A stretch of 64,000 bases of DNA from NCBI RefSeq assembly GCF_039542305.1, contig NZ_BAABHW010000002.1:124001-188000 (forward strand), written 5' to 3'. Source of the stretch: Roseibacterium beibuensis (GTDB lineage: Bacteria > Pseudomonadota > Alphaproteobacteria > Rhodobacterales > Rhodobacteraceae). Of the stretch, positions 51,347-60,311 are shown in pieces; the first letter of the stretch is position 1; every line of letters begins with the position of its first letter. The notes below the pieces were generated by a model. That model saw only the letters and a list, made by a program, of their open reading frames with translations, had not been told where the DNA came from and searched no databases. The position numbers and the translations under genes were made by a program.

Positions 51347-54022
51347 ATGGGCGACGCGAACAAGATTCTTACAGTCTCCTACGGCACCTTTTCGTGCACA
51401 CTGGAAGGATTCGACGAACCGTTTTCGGCCATGAAGGCCATTGCGGAGTATTTCCGCGACCTTGCCGCCGAGGACCGGTATTTCGGCGCCGAACCGCCGA
51501 CGCCCGACGCCGAAGCCCTGCATCGCATCACCGAGGCCGCCATCCAGCGCCGGGTCGAGGCGCGCTTTTCCGAAAACAGTCTCGTCCTGCGCCCCGACGA
51601 CAGCGTGTCGCCCGCCGAAACACCGGCGGCGCAGACGACCATGCTGCGCGGCGCCGAGACGGTGATGCCCAGCAGCCTGGTGCCGGGCACCTACATGCCG
51701 CCCGTCGAAGCCCCCGACATGGGTGATTTCGAGGTGGAGGCAAAGGACGACACGGCAGACGACACACAGCCCGAGGCCGACCCCAGCACGGTTGAGACAG
51801 AGACAGAGGTCGCGACCGAGGCAGACGGGCCAGCGCCCGCCGAAGCCCAGGCCGAGGAGACAGACCGTCCCGCCGCGTCCGACGAAGAAGGCATCGCCGC
51901 CTTCGCCGACACGGTGATGGACGAGCCTGGCGTTGACGATGGAACCGGTTCCGAAGCCGAGGCAGACGTTGAGCCGGAGGATGAAACGAGCGCTGGCGAC
52001 GACAGCATCCTTGCCGCGCTGGCGGAGGATCTGGCCGACACGCATGCCGCCGATGACGTGGATGAAGACGCTGCCGAGGCCGAGGACGAAGATCATGCGC
52101 AGGCCGATCCTGCGGATGCGTCGATCCCCGAGGGCGCGGATACGCTGATCGCCATGGCCGCTGCCATGGCCGCCGCAAATGCCGCGCAGGAACTGGGCGA
52201 CGCGGAGGCCCCACAGGACGACGCCGAGGAGGTCACGGCGACCGCGGACGAACCGGAGGCCAGCCCCGCCGAGGACATCGTCGATGACGCGTTTTTCAGC
52301 GGCGCCGAGGACACGATTGCCTCCTGGAGCCGCGAAGAAACCGATGCGCTGTTCGAGGATGCCCGTGGTGTCGCGGGCGACTCGGTCGCGGCACGTCTTG
52401 CACGGATCCGCGCGGCTGCGCTGGCCGAAGAAAACGCCGATGCCGAGGATGCAGACAACACCCCGATCGAGATCGCTCCTGAGGCGGCCTCCACCGAACC
52501 GGAACCCGAGACCACGCCCGAGGATCGGGACACGGATGCGGACACGCTCTCGGCCATTGCGACGCTGCTCGGTGAGGAAAACACGCTGACCGCCGCGGCG
52601 GAGCCGTCGACCGCGGACGCGGAGTATGAGGCGGAAAGCGAGACGGCGGAACTGCCGCCCGAGGATGAAGCCGCGCTGCAAGCCGAGCTTGCCGCGATCG
52701 CCGCCGCCGGGAGCCTGCCGAAGGCCGGCGATGACGGAGATGACGCCGCCGGGGCCTCCGACGAGGCCGTGGCGGGCCCGGAACCGGACGCAGAGCCGGT
52801 CGCCCCCACCGCAGCGCCGGGCGCGGGCGACAGCGATCAGGACGTGGACCGGTTGTTCAACGCGACCGATAGCCGGATGTCCAACGCCGAAACGACCCGG
52901 CGCCGGGCGAATATCGAACATCTCAAGGCCGCCGTCGCGGCCAGGGTCGCAGAAAAGCGTCTGGCCGAAATCGACGGCGTGCCCGAAGAGCCCCAGGACG
53001 AAACCGCAGAATACCGCGAGGACCTCGCCCGCGTGATGCGCCCCAGCCGCGTCCGGGTCGATGTCAGCCGCCGCCGCGCCGCGCGACCGGCGCCGCTGGT
53101 GTTGGTGTCGGAACAGCGCGTGGACGAGGCTGTTGCCGCGGCCCCCAGCGAACCCGTCCGGCCCCGCCGCGTCAGTGCCAACGACGTCCGCGCCTTCCGC
53201 CTTGGCGCCGAGGCTTCGTCGCGGCCGAGTGGGGCCGCAGGGCGTGACCGGACGGACGCCGCCCTGGCCGATACGGCCTCCGCGACCGTGGCAGAGGCCC
53301 CTCGCCCGACCCCAGCCGAACCGAGCGCCGCCGATACGTTGCCTCCGGTCGAGGATGTGGCCGAGCAGCTTGAACCGCGCCCGTCCGCGCCGTCGGAGGC
53401 CGCGATTGGCGGTCCGATGGCGGATGATGACACACCCCCGCCGCCGCGCAAGATGGCCAACTCGCTCGCCTTCCTTGCGGAACGGGCCGGGATGGCCATG
53501 TCGGGCGTGACCCGTCGCGCGCTGTCGCGTGGCGGCAGCCCCGCTGCACAAGCGAATTCCACCGAAGCCCCCGAGACCCCCGAGGCCCTCGCGGAGGCCC
53601 CCGCCGCCATGACGGTGTCCGACGACACGCTCGGCACCTATGGGGATGACCGGCCGGAATTGAGCACCGCGGAGCAGAGCGCTGAGCCGACAGCCTCCGC
53701 TTCGGCATCAGAGGACGGCGCGCAGCCGGATCTCCCCGATTTCGTGACGCCCTTCGTGAAACAACTCGAAGCGAGCGATGCCGTCGAGATCGAGGAAGTG
53801 GTCGAGATGGGGGCGGAATACATCACGCACGATCTGGGCGAGGAAAACTTCAAGCGGATCCAGTTGATCCGGCTTGTGCGCCTCGCGACCGACGACAGCA
53901 TCACCCGGCAGGATGCAATCGACGCCATCCGGAGCCTGATGCGCAACGGCGTTCTGGTCGAAGCCGACCCCGGCGTCTATCGCATGGCGACCGCGCCCGC
54001 GCGCTCTCGCACCAACGGCTGA
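51347..54022 (+). CDS. Large acidic, mostly disordered protein with conserved ends
   Basis: About 891 residues. Residues 1-85 look folded (ILTVSYGTFSCTLEGFDEPF then AMKAIAEYFRDLAAEDRYFG). Residues 90-510 are Asp/Glu/Ala-rich and low-complexity. A basic stretch follows (about 515-630, TTRRRANIEHLKAAVAARVA), then more linker, and a folded C-terminus (about 800-880, FVTPFVKQLEASDAVEIEEV and RLATDDSITRQDAIDAIRSL). No signal or membrane span. I recall homologues in Rhodobacteraceae without a known function. The ATG at 51347 has only a weak ribosome site but begins the conserved N-terminus. Confidence 0.8.
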   Translation: MGDANKILTVSYGTFSCTLEGFDEPFSAMKAIAEYFRDLAAEDRYFGAEPPTPDAEALHRITEAAIQRRVEARFSENSLVLRPDDSVSPAETPAAQTTMLRGAETVMPSSLVPGTYMPPVEAPDMGDFEVEAKDDTADDTQPEADPSTVETETEVATEADGPAPAEAQAEETDRPAASDEEGIAAFADTVMDEPGVDDGTGSEAEADVEPEDETSAGDDSILAALAEDLADTHAADDVDEDAAEAEDEDHAQADPADASIPEGADTLIAMAAAMAAANAAQELGDAEAPQDDAEEVTATADEPEASPAEDIVDDAFFSGAEDTIASWSREETDALFEDARGVAGDSVAARLARIRAAALAEENADAEDADNTPIEIAPEAASTEPEPETTPEDRDTDADTLSAIATLLGEENTLTAAAEPSTADAEYEAESETAELPPEDEAALQAELAAIAAAGSLPKAGDDGDDAAGASDEAVAGPEPDAEPVAPTAAPGAGDSDQDVDRLFNATDSRMSNAETTRRRANIEHLKAAVAARVAEKRLAEIDGVPEEPQDETAEYREDLARVMRPSRVRVDVSRRRAARPAPLVLVSEQRVDEAVAAAPSEPVRPRRVSANDVRAFRLGAEASSRPSGAAGRDRTDAALADTASATVAEAPRPTPAEPSAADTLPPVEDVAEQLEPRPSAPSEAAIGGPMADDDTPPPPRKMANSLAFLAERAGMAMSGVTRRALSRGGSPAAQANSTEAPETPEALAEAPAAMTVSDDTLGTYGDDRPELSTAEQSAEPTASASASEDGAQPDLPDFVTPFVKQLEASDAVEIEEVVEMGAEYITHDLGEENFKRIQLIRLVRLATDDSITRQDAIDAIRSLMRNGVLVEADPGVYRMATAPARSRTNG

Positions 54023-54065
54023 TCGCGTCAGACGGTCCTGTTGAAACGACCCGCCTGCGACGACC

Positions 54066-54314
54066 TTACCGGTCTTCGCCGGGCTTGGGCGCTTCGCGCC
54101 GTGCCTCCGGGTCCGCCTGGCCAACGCCACGGAACACCGTGCGGAACGGAAAGGCCCAGACGAAGCCCAGGGCGACATAGACCACCAGTTCGACCCAGAT
54201 CGGCGGGCGGTCGAACAGGCTGATCACGAACCAGGCGGCGGCAATGTAGGCCGGCAACCCCACCAGAAGGATCACGAGGGACCAGCGTTTGCGGGCCTTG
54301 TAGCTGAGCGCCAT
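54066..54314 (-). CDS. DUF2842 family protein
   Basis: An 82-residue protein with two membrane spans and the family ending VWAFPFRTVFRGVGQ. Small DUF2842 proteins are restricted to alphaproteobacteria; function unknown. It lies 25 bp downstream of purA on the same strand, so is probably cotranscribed. Confidence 0.85.
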   Translation of the reverse strand: MALSYKARKRWSLVILLVGLPAYIAAAWFVISLFDRPPIWVELVVYVALGFVWAFPFRTVFRGVGQADPEARREAPKPGEDR

Positions 54315-54339
54315 GTCACACCCTTTGTTCTTGGCTCGA

Positions 54340-55635
54340 TCAATCCGCGAAGGGATCGGTCACGAGGATCGTGTCGTCCCGCTCGGGAGAGGTGGAAAGT
54401 AGGGCGACCGGGCATTCGATCAACTCTTCGATCCGGCGGACGTATTTGACCGCTTCGCCCGGCAGATCGGCCCAACTGCGCGCGCCTTCGGTCGACTCGG
54501 ACCAGCCCGGCATTTCCTCGTAGATGGGGGTGCAGCGCGCCTGCTGGTCGGCCGCGGTCGGCAGGTAATCCAGCCGCGCGCCGTCCAACTCGTAGCCGAC
54601 GCAGATTTTCAGGGTTTCGAACCCGTCCAGCACATCGAGCTTGGTCAGCGAGATGCCCGACACGCCCGAGGTCGCGCAGGTCTGGCGCACCAGGGCGGCG
54701 TCGAACCAGCCGCAGCGCCGCTTGCGCCCCGTGGTGGTGCCGAATTCATGCCCGCGCTCGCCAAGGCGCTGACCGTCGGCATCGTCAAGCTCGGTCGGGA
54801 ACGGCCCCTCGCCCACGCGGGTGGTGTAGGCCTTCACGATCCCCAGCACGTAATCGATGGCGCCCGGGCCGATGCCCACGCCCGTGGCCGCCTGCCCGGC
54901 GATCACGTTAGACGAGGTCACGAAGGGATAGGTGCCGAAATCGATATCCAGCAGCGCGCCCTGCGCCCCTTCGAAGAGGATGCGTTTGCCGGCCTTGCGC
55001 TTCTCGGTCATCACCTTCCACACGGGTCCGGCATATTCGAGGATCTTCGGCGCGATCTCTTTCAGCTGCGCAATCAGCGCCTCGCGGTCGATCGGGTCGA
55101 TGCCGAGGCCTTTGCGCAGGGCGTTGTGATGGGTCAGGGCGCGATCCACGCGCGCCTCCAGCGTCGCATCGTCTGCCAGGTCTGCCACGCGGACCGAGCG
55201 GCGTCCGACCTTGTCCTCATAGGCCGGGCCGATACCGCGCCCGGTCGTGCCGATCTTGGCGCCCTTGCTGGCGGCTTCTTCGCGGGCGCGGTCCAGCTCG
55301 CCGTGGATCGGCAGGATCAGCGGCGTATTCTCGGCGATCATCAGGGTTTCGGGCGTGATCTCGACCCCCTGCGCGCGGATCGTCTCGATCTCGTTCAGCA
55401 GGTGCCACGGGTCCAGCACCACGCCATTGCCGATCACGCTCAGCTTTCCGCCGCGCACGACACCGGACGGCAGCGCATGCAGCTTGTAGACCGCGCCATC
55501 GATGACCAGGGTATGACCGGCATTGTGACCGCCCTGGAACCGCGCGATGACATCGGCGCGTTCGCTCAGCCAATCCACGATCTTGCCTTTGCCCTCGTCG
55601 CCCCACTGGGCGCCGACCACGACAACGTTTGCCAT
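54340..55635 (-). CDS. purA: Adenylosuccinate synthetase
   Basis: A 431-residue enzyme joining IMP and aspartate with GTP. QWGDEGKGKIVDWL is the P-loop-like motif with the catalytic Asp, GHNAGHTL holds the catalytic His, and GTTTGRKRRCGWFD is the IMP-binding block. Length is normal. Divergent from secG across 330 bp. Confidence 0.96.
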   Translation of the reverse strand: MANVVVVGAQWGDEGKGKIVDWLSERADVIARFQGGHNAGHTLVIDGAVYKLHALPSGVVRGGKLSVIGNGVVLDPWHLLNEIETIRAQGVEITPETLMIAENTPLILPIHGELDRAREEAASKGAKIGTTGRGIGPAYEDKVGRRSVRVADLADDATLEARVDRALTHHNALRKGLGIDPIDREALIAQLKEIAPKILEYAGPVWKVMTEKRKAGKRILFEGAQGALLDIDFGTYPFVTSSNVIAGQAATGVGIGPGAIDYVLGIVKAYTTRVGEGPFPTELDDADGQRLGERGHEFGTTTGRKRRCGWFDAALVRQTCATSGVSGISLTKLDVLDGFETLKICVGYELDGARLDYLPTAADQQARCTPIYEEMPGWSESTEGARSWADLPGEAVKYVRRIEELIECPVALLSTSPERDDTILVTDPFAD

Positions 55636-55965
55636 TCCGCTGGTCCCTTTATCCGTTCGATCCGCCCGAGGCGAAAACCGCGGCAGCTATAGCCGCGCAC
55701 GCCCGCGGGGAAAACCGATTTCTCAGGGGCACCGTGCAAGGCGCCCGGACGAATCGCCCATTCGCCGCGTGCCTGCCTGAGCGCGCATCGGCCTCGTGGC
55801 GGCATCGACGACGTGGAAATCCATCGGCACATGACGGGAGGATCGAAAATTGCTTGCAATAACAGGCATTCTTCGCCTTAAAGTTGTGCCGCCTGGGTCT
55901 TGCGGCGGCCTGTCGCATCTCATAAGTAGGCGCAAATCCAAAGCCCGGCCGTCAAGGACCCGCCA
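55636..55965. other. 330-bp divergent region between purA and secG
   Basis: No credible coding sequence. The half near secG is AT-richer (around 55848-55885). TTGCAA is followed 17 nt later by CTTAAA, a possible sigma-70-like promoter for secG, but the match is weak. Confidence 0.4.
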
Positions 55966-56337
55966 ATGGAAAATGTCATACTCGTCGTCCACCTCATCCT
56001 CGCCATCTGCCTGATCGGCGTGGTTCTGCTCCAGCGTTCCGAAGGGGGCGGCCTTGGAATGGGCGGGGGTGGCGGTGTCATGACAGGCCGTCAGGCCGCG
56101 ACCGCCCTGGGCAAGCTGACCTGGGCCTTCGCAATTGCGTTTCTGGCCACCTCGATCACGCTGACGATCATCGCGGCGCAGAATTCGGCCAGCGACTCGG
56201 TCCTGGACCGGATCGGTGCAGGCCCCGCCGCCATCGAGGACGGTGCCGGCGAGGATGCCGACATCCTGCCGCCGGTCGATGACCTGTTGCCGCCGATCTC
56301 CGGCGATGCCCCGGCCCTGCCGCCGCGGGCCGACTGA
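55966..56337 (+). CDS. secG: Preprotein translocase subunit SecG
   Basis: A 123-residue protein with two membrane spans (about 3-21 and 53-72) joined by the Gly-rich loop RSEGGGLGMGGGGG, diagnostic of SecG. The acidic Pro-rich tail (ILPPVDDLLPPISGD) is typical of alphaproteobacterial forms. It assists SecYE translocation. Confidence 0.93.
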   Translation: MENVILVVHLILAICLIGVVLLQRSEGGGLGMGGGGGVMTGRQAATALGKLTWAFAIAFLATSITLTIIAAQNSASDSVLDRIGAGPAAIEDGAGEDADILPPVDDLLPPISGDAPALPPRAD

Positions 56338-56520
56338 CACACGCCGCGGCGGACAATTCCGCCGCATATCTTGGGGACATAGCCCCATTCCTCACATGAT
56401 CTTGCGGGGGCGCTTGAAGAGCGCATCCGAATTCTGTTATCCTCAAATCCCGTGGCCAAGGGATTGAGGCATCGGATTCGGATTGGATTCGACGCCCCTT
56501 ACACGGGAGAGACTGCACAT

Positions 56521-58164
56521 ATGGCGCGCTTCATTTTCATCACCGGCGGTGTTGTATCCTCGCTTGGCAAGGGTTTGGCATCGGCGGCACTGGGCGCCCT
56601 GTTGCAGGCCCGCGGCTTTACCGTGCGGCTGCGCAAGCTCGACCCCTATCTCAACGTCGATCCGGGCACGATGTCGCCCTTCGAGCATGGCGAGGTCTTC
56701 GTCACCGACGACGGCGCCGAGACGGACCTCGACCTCGGTCACTACGAACGCTTCACCGGGGTTGCCGCGCGCAAGACCGACAGCGTGTCATCGGGCCGGA
56801 TCTATTCGAACGTGCTCGAGAAGGAACGTCGCGGCGATTACCTCGGCAAGACGATCCAGGTGATTCCGCACGTCACCAACGAGATCAAGGATTTCATCTC
56901 GATCGGCGAAGACGAGGTGGATTTCATGCTCTGCGAGATCGGCGGCACGGTCGGCGATATCGAGGGCCTGCCGTTCTTCGAAGCGATCCGGCAGTTCAGC
57001 CAGGAAAAGCCGCGCGGGCAATGCGTGTTCATGCACCTGACGCTGCTGCCTTACATTAAGGCTTCGGGCGAGTTGAAAACCAAGCCGACGCAGCACTCGG
57101 TCAAGGAGTTGCGGTCCATCGGGCTAGCCCCGGATATCCTCGTCTGCCGCTCCGAGGGGCCGATCCCGCAGAAGGAGCGCGAGAAACTGGCGCTGTTCTG
57201 CAACGTGCGGCCGGACGCCGTGATCGCGGCGCAGGACCTGAAGTCGATCTACGAGGCGCCGCTGGCCTATCACCGCGAAGGGCTGGACCAGGCGGTGCTG
57301 GATGCGTTCCAGATCAGCCCGGCCCCGAAGCCGGAACTGTCCCGCTGGGAAGACGTGGCCGACCGCATCCACAACCCCGAGGGCGAGGTACGCGTGGCCA
57401 TAGTCGGTAAATACACGCAACTGGAAGACGCCTATAAATCCATCGCCGAGGCCCTGACCCATGGCGGCATGGCCAATCGCGTGCGGGTCACGGCCGATTG
57501 GATCGACGCGGAGATTTTCGAGCGCGAGGATCCCGCCCCCTACCTCGAAGAATTCGACGCGATCCTCGTGCCGGGCGGCTTTGGCGAGCGCGGCACCGAG
57601 GGCAAGATCAAGGCGGCCGAGTTCGCCCGTACCCGCAAGGTCCCCTACCTGGGGATCTGCCTGGGCATGCAGATGGCGGTGATCGAGGCGGCCCGCAACC
57701 TGGCCGAACTGGGCGATGCCGGGTCCGAGGAATTCGACCACGAGGCCGGGAAAAAGCGTTTTACCCCGGTGGTTTACCACCTGAAGGAATGGGTGCAGGG
57801 CAACTACAAGGTCACGCGCAAGGCCGATGACGACAAGGGCGGCACGATGCGCCTTGGCGCGTATGACGCCGTGCTGAAGGAAGGCTCGAAGGTGGCGCAG
57901 GTCTATGGCTCCTGCCAGATCGAGGAACGCCACCGTCACCGCTACGAGGTGGACATCAAGTACCGCGATGCGCTGGAAGACAAGGGGCTGGTGTTCTCCG
58001 GCATGTCGCCCGATGGCCGGTTGCCCGAGATTGTGGAAGTGGCCGATCACCCCTGGTTCATCGGTGTGCAATTCCACCCGGAACTGAAATCGAAACCGTT
58101 CGAGCCGCATCCGCTGTTTGCCGATTTCATCCGCGCGGCGAAGGAAAACTCGCGCCTCGTCTGA
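56521..58164 (+). CDS. pyrG: CTP synthase
   Basis: A 547-residue enzyme making CTP from UTP, ATP and glutamine. The synthetase domain begins ARFIFITGGVVSSLGKG; the glutaminase domain has the nucleophile Cys in YLGICLGMQMA and the His/Glu pair in GVQFHPELKSKP. The ATG at 56521 has GGGAGAG 9 nt upstream. The secG-pyrG order is common in alphaproteobacteria. Three palindromes follow. Confidence 0.96.
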   Translation: MARFIFITGGVVSSLGKGLASAALGALLQARGFTVRLRKLDPYLNVDPGTMSPFEHGEVFVTDDGAETDLDLGHYERFTGVAARKTDSVSSGRIYSNVLEKERRGDYLGKTIQVIPHVTNEIKDFISIGEDEVDFMLCEIGGTVGDIEGLPFFEAIRQFSQEKPRGQCVFMHLTLLPYIKASGELKTKPTQHSVKELRSIGLAPDILVCRSEGPIPQKEREKLALFCNVRPDAVIAAQDLKSIYEAPLAYHREGLDQAVLDAFQISPAPKPELSRWEDVADRIHNPEGEVRVAIVGKYTQLEDAYKSIAEALTHGGMANRVRVTADWIDAEIFEREDPAPYLEEFDAILVPGGFGERGTEGKIKAAEFARTRKVPYLGICLGMQMAVIEAARNLAELGDAGSEEFDHEAGKKRFTPVVYHLKEWVQGNYKVTRKADDDKGGTMRLGAYDAVLKEGSKVAQVYGSCQIEERHRHRYEVDIKYRDALEDKGLVFSGMSPDGRLPEIVEVADHPWFIGVQFHPELKSKPFEPHPLFADFIRAAKENSRLV

Positions 58165-58173
58165 CCGAAGGGG

Positions 58174-58238
58174 CGGTTTTCTCGAGAAAACCGTAAGAAA
58201 ATCTGAAGATTTTCTGGACGGAAATCTCGAGATTTCCG
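58174..58238. repeat. Three consecutive 20-bp palindromes
   Basis: CGGTTTTCTCGAGAAAACCG (58174-58193) and CGGAAATCTCGAGATTTCCG (58219-58238) are perfect palindromes; between them AGAAAATCT-GA-AGATTTTCT (58196-58215) has 9-bp arms. Centres are 22-23 bp apart, two helical turns. They lie between convergent genes. T-rich sequence follows on the plus strand, so they may terminate pyrG, or bind protein. Confidence 0.85.
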
Positions 58239-58255
58239 TTTCTTCTGCGTGGTGC

Positions 58256-59473
58256 TTATCCCGCTCGATCCACCGCCTGATGGTGCGCTTGCCCAACCTC
58301 GTCGCGAATGATCCCGGCGATTTGGGCCGCGTCCCCGGTCGAGAATGTCAGCGGCAGGCGCATGTCCAGCAACCCGGCCAGGATTGCATCGGTGCGCGGC
58401 AGCGACCTGGGCCTCGCGTATCTCCAGCTATCGTAGCGCGAGGTGAAGGCGACGGGCTCTTTCGCGCCAAACCACTTCAGTTCGACACCGCGCGTGGCAC
58501 AGCCGCGAAGGACCTGCCCGATCGTCTCGGGCGATGCGCCCGGCAACAGGAACTGGATGGACGACCCGACGATGGATTCCTTCGGGGCGCGTTCGATCAC
58601 CTGCAACCCGGCGGTGTTGCGGAGCCCATCCTCCACGATCTTGTAGAGCGCGTTCCAACGCGCCACCTGGCGCGGCAGGTCGGCCAGTTGAACACGCAGG
58701 ATCGCGGCCCGCAAATGGTCCATGCGCCCGGACACGTTCGGCGTGGTCCACTTTACCTTTTCGAACGTTTCCACAGGCGGCCTTGCCGTGTGACGGGGAT
58801 AAAGCATGTAGCTTCCCGACAACAATACAGCGCGGGCCATGACCTCGTCATCATCCGAGGTCAATAGTCCGCCCTCGCCGGAATTGATGTGTTTGTAGGT
58901 CTGGGTCGAGTAACAGCCGATCACCCCATGGCGGCCGGAGGGCAACCCGTCCCAGGCCGCGCCCATGGTGTGAGCGCAATCCTCGATCACCGCGACACCG
59001 GCCCCGTCGCAGATCTGCATCAGGCGATCCATGTCGCAGATATGCCCGCGCATGTGGCTGAGCAGCAGCACCCTCGCGCCGCTTTCGCCGATCTGTCCGG
59101 CGAGGTCATCGAGGTCGATGGTCAGCGCCTCGGTCGTTTCGACGAAGACGGGCTCGGCCCCGACGCTGGCGATGGCCCCCGGCACCGGGGCAAGGGTGAA
59201 CCCGTTGGATAGCACCTTGTCGCCCGGCCCGACGCCAAGCGCGCGCAAGGCGCAGGACATGGCATATCCGCCCGAGGCCACGGCAAGGCAGTATTTCGCC
59301 CCGGTGAGGGCCGCGAACTCCTGTTCCATCAAGGCCACCTCGCCGACCTCTCCCTCGGCGAGGTTGTAACGATGCAGACGCCCCGAGCGCATGACGCCAA
59401 TGGCGGCCTCGATGGCGGCCTCGGGGATCGGCTCTTGCTGGGTGAAGCTGCCGGTGAAAACGGGTTTGTCCAT
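58256..59473 (-). CDS. DegT/DnrJ/EryC1-family aminotransferase
   Basis: A 405-residue PLP fold-type I protein. The PLP Asp is in AVIEDCAHTMGAAW and the Schiff-base Lys is in TQTYKHINSGEGGLL (about residue 190). Family members aminate nucleotide-linked keto-sugars or scyllo-inosose. No other sugar biosynthesis gene is adjacent, though glmU and glmS are close. The ATG at 59473 has AAAGGTG 7 nt upstream. It lies 38 bp downstream of the phosphatase gene on the same strand. Confidence 0.9.
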   Translation of the reverse strand: MDKPVFTGSFTQQEPIPEAAIEAAIGVMRSGRLHRYNLAEGEVGEVALMEQEFAALTGAKYCLAVASGGYAMSCALRALGVGPGDKVLSNGFTLAPVPGAIASVGAEPVFVETTEALTIDLDDLAGQIGESGARVLLLSHMRGHICDMDRLMQICDGAGVAVIEDCAHTMGAAWDGLPSGRHGVIGCYSTQTYKHINSGEGGLLTSDDDEVMARAVLLSGSYMLYPRHTARPPVETFEKVKWTTPNVSGRMDHLRAAILRVQLADLPRQVARWNALYKIVEDGLRNTAGLQVIERAPKESIVGSSIQFLLPGASPETIGQVLRGCATRGVELKWFGAKEPVAFTSRYDSWRYARPRSLPRTDAILAGLLDMRLPLTFSTGDAAQIAGIIRDEVGQAHHQAVDRAG

Positions 59474-59511
59474 GCGAGGCACCTTTTGCCCGAAGAGGCT
59501 GCGCGTCAAGG

Positions 59512-60180
59512 TCAGGGAAGAAGCTGTGCGACGACCGTATCGAAGGCGTCGAAGTGATCGACCAACGCCTCGGGCTCAAGCTCTGCCACGGCGCGGCCGG
59601 TCGGCCCGAAGGTGACCAGCGCGCATGGCACACCCGCCGCCCGCGCGGTTTTCCGGTCGGTCTCGGTATCGCCCACGAGGAAAGATCGCTCCAGCGCCCC
59701 GCCCGCCGCATCGACGGCGGCGCGGTACGGGGCCGCGTCGGGTTTGCGCGTGGGCAGGGTGTCGGCCCCGATCAGCGAGGCGAACTGATCCGAGATGCCG
59801 AGGCGATCAAGCAACTGGATGGCCAGCCCCTCGGGCTTGTTGGTGCAGATGCCCACCGCGACACCCGCCGCGCGCAAGCGGCCTACCGCCGCCATCGCGC
59901 CGGGATAAAGGCTGGTATGGCGGTCGATGTCGCGGCCATAGGCGTCGAGCAGCAGGGGGTAGCCCCGTTCGATCATCGCCTCGGCCTCGGCCAGCGCCAT
60001 GCGCTCGGCGGCCAGGCGCAGCATGGCGCGCCCGCCGCGAAAGGCGGTGGCATCGTCCTGCCCCCGGTTCAATTGCGGGGCAAATCCCATCTCGGACAGG
60101 GCCATGTTGGCCGCCGCGATCAGGTCGCCGCTGGTATCGGCCAGCGTTCCATCGAGGTCGAAGATCACGGTGCGCGTCAT
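59512..60180 (-). CDS. gph: HAD-family phosphoglycolate phosphatase-like
   Basis: A 222-residue HAD phosphatase. Motif I is IFDLDGTLADT (nucleophile Asp8), motif II is the Thr in GICTNKPEG, motif III the Lys in TRKPDAAPY, and motif IV is LVGDTETDRKTA. A helical cap lies between motifs I and II. Phosphoglycolate is the usual substrate of this branch. Divergent from glmU across 131 bp. Confidence 0.88.
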   Translation of the reverse strand: MTRTVIFDLDGTLADTSGDLIAAANMALSEMGFAPQLNRGQDDATAFRGGRAMLRLAAERMALAEAEAMIERGYPLLLDAYGRDIDRHTSLYPGAMAAVGRLRAAGVAVGICTNKPEGLAIQLLDRLGISDQFASLIGADTLPTRKPDAAPYRAAVDAAGGALERSFLVGDTETDRKTARAAGVPCALVTFGPTGRAVAELEPEALVDHFDAFDTVVAQLLP

Positions 60181-60311
60181 GGCTGCCCTTTCGGTTTCGG
60201 CGTCTTTTTGCCCATCGCTGAAACAGCCTGTCGGGCAAAGTGACCGGGCCCCTGCTTGGCACCCTTCGTGTCCTTGGATAGAACGCAAAGAAAACAAGGG
60301 AAACCGAAGAA

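Noticed and set aside
51278..53551. A 757-codon minus-strand frame
   Set aside because: Antisense to the acidic protein; its Gly/Arg/Val richness is the complement of Asp/Glu/Ala codons.
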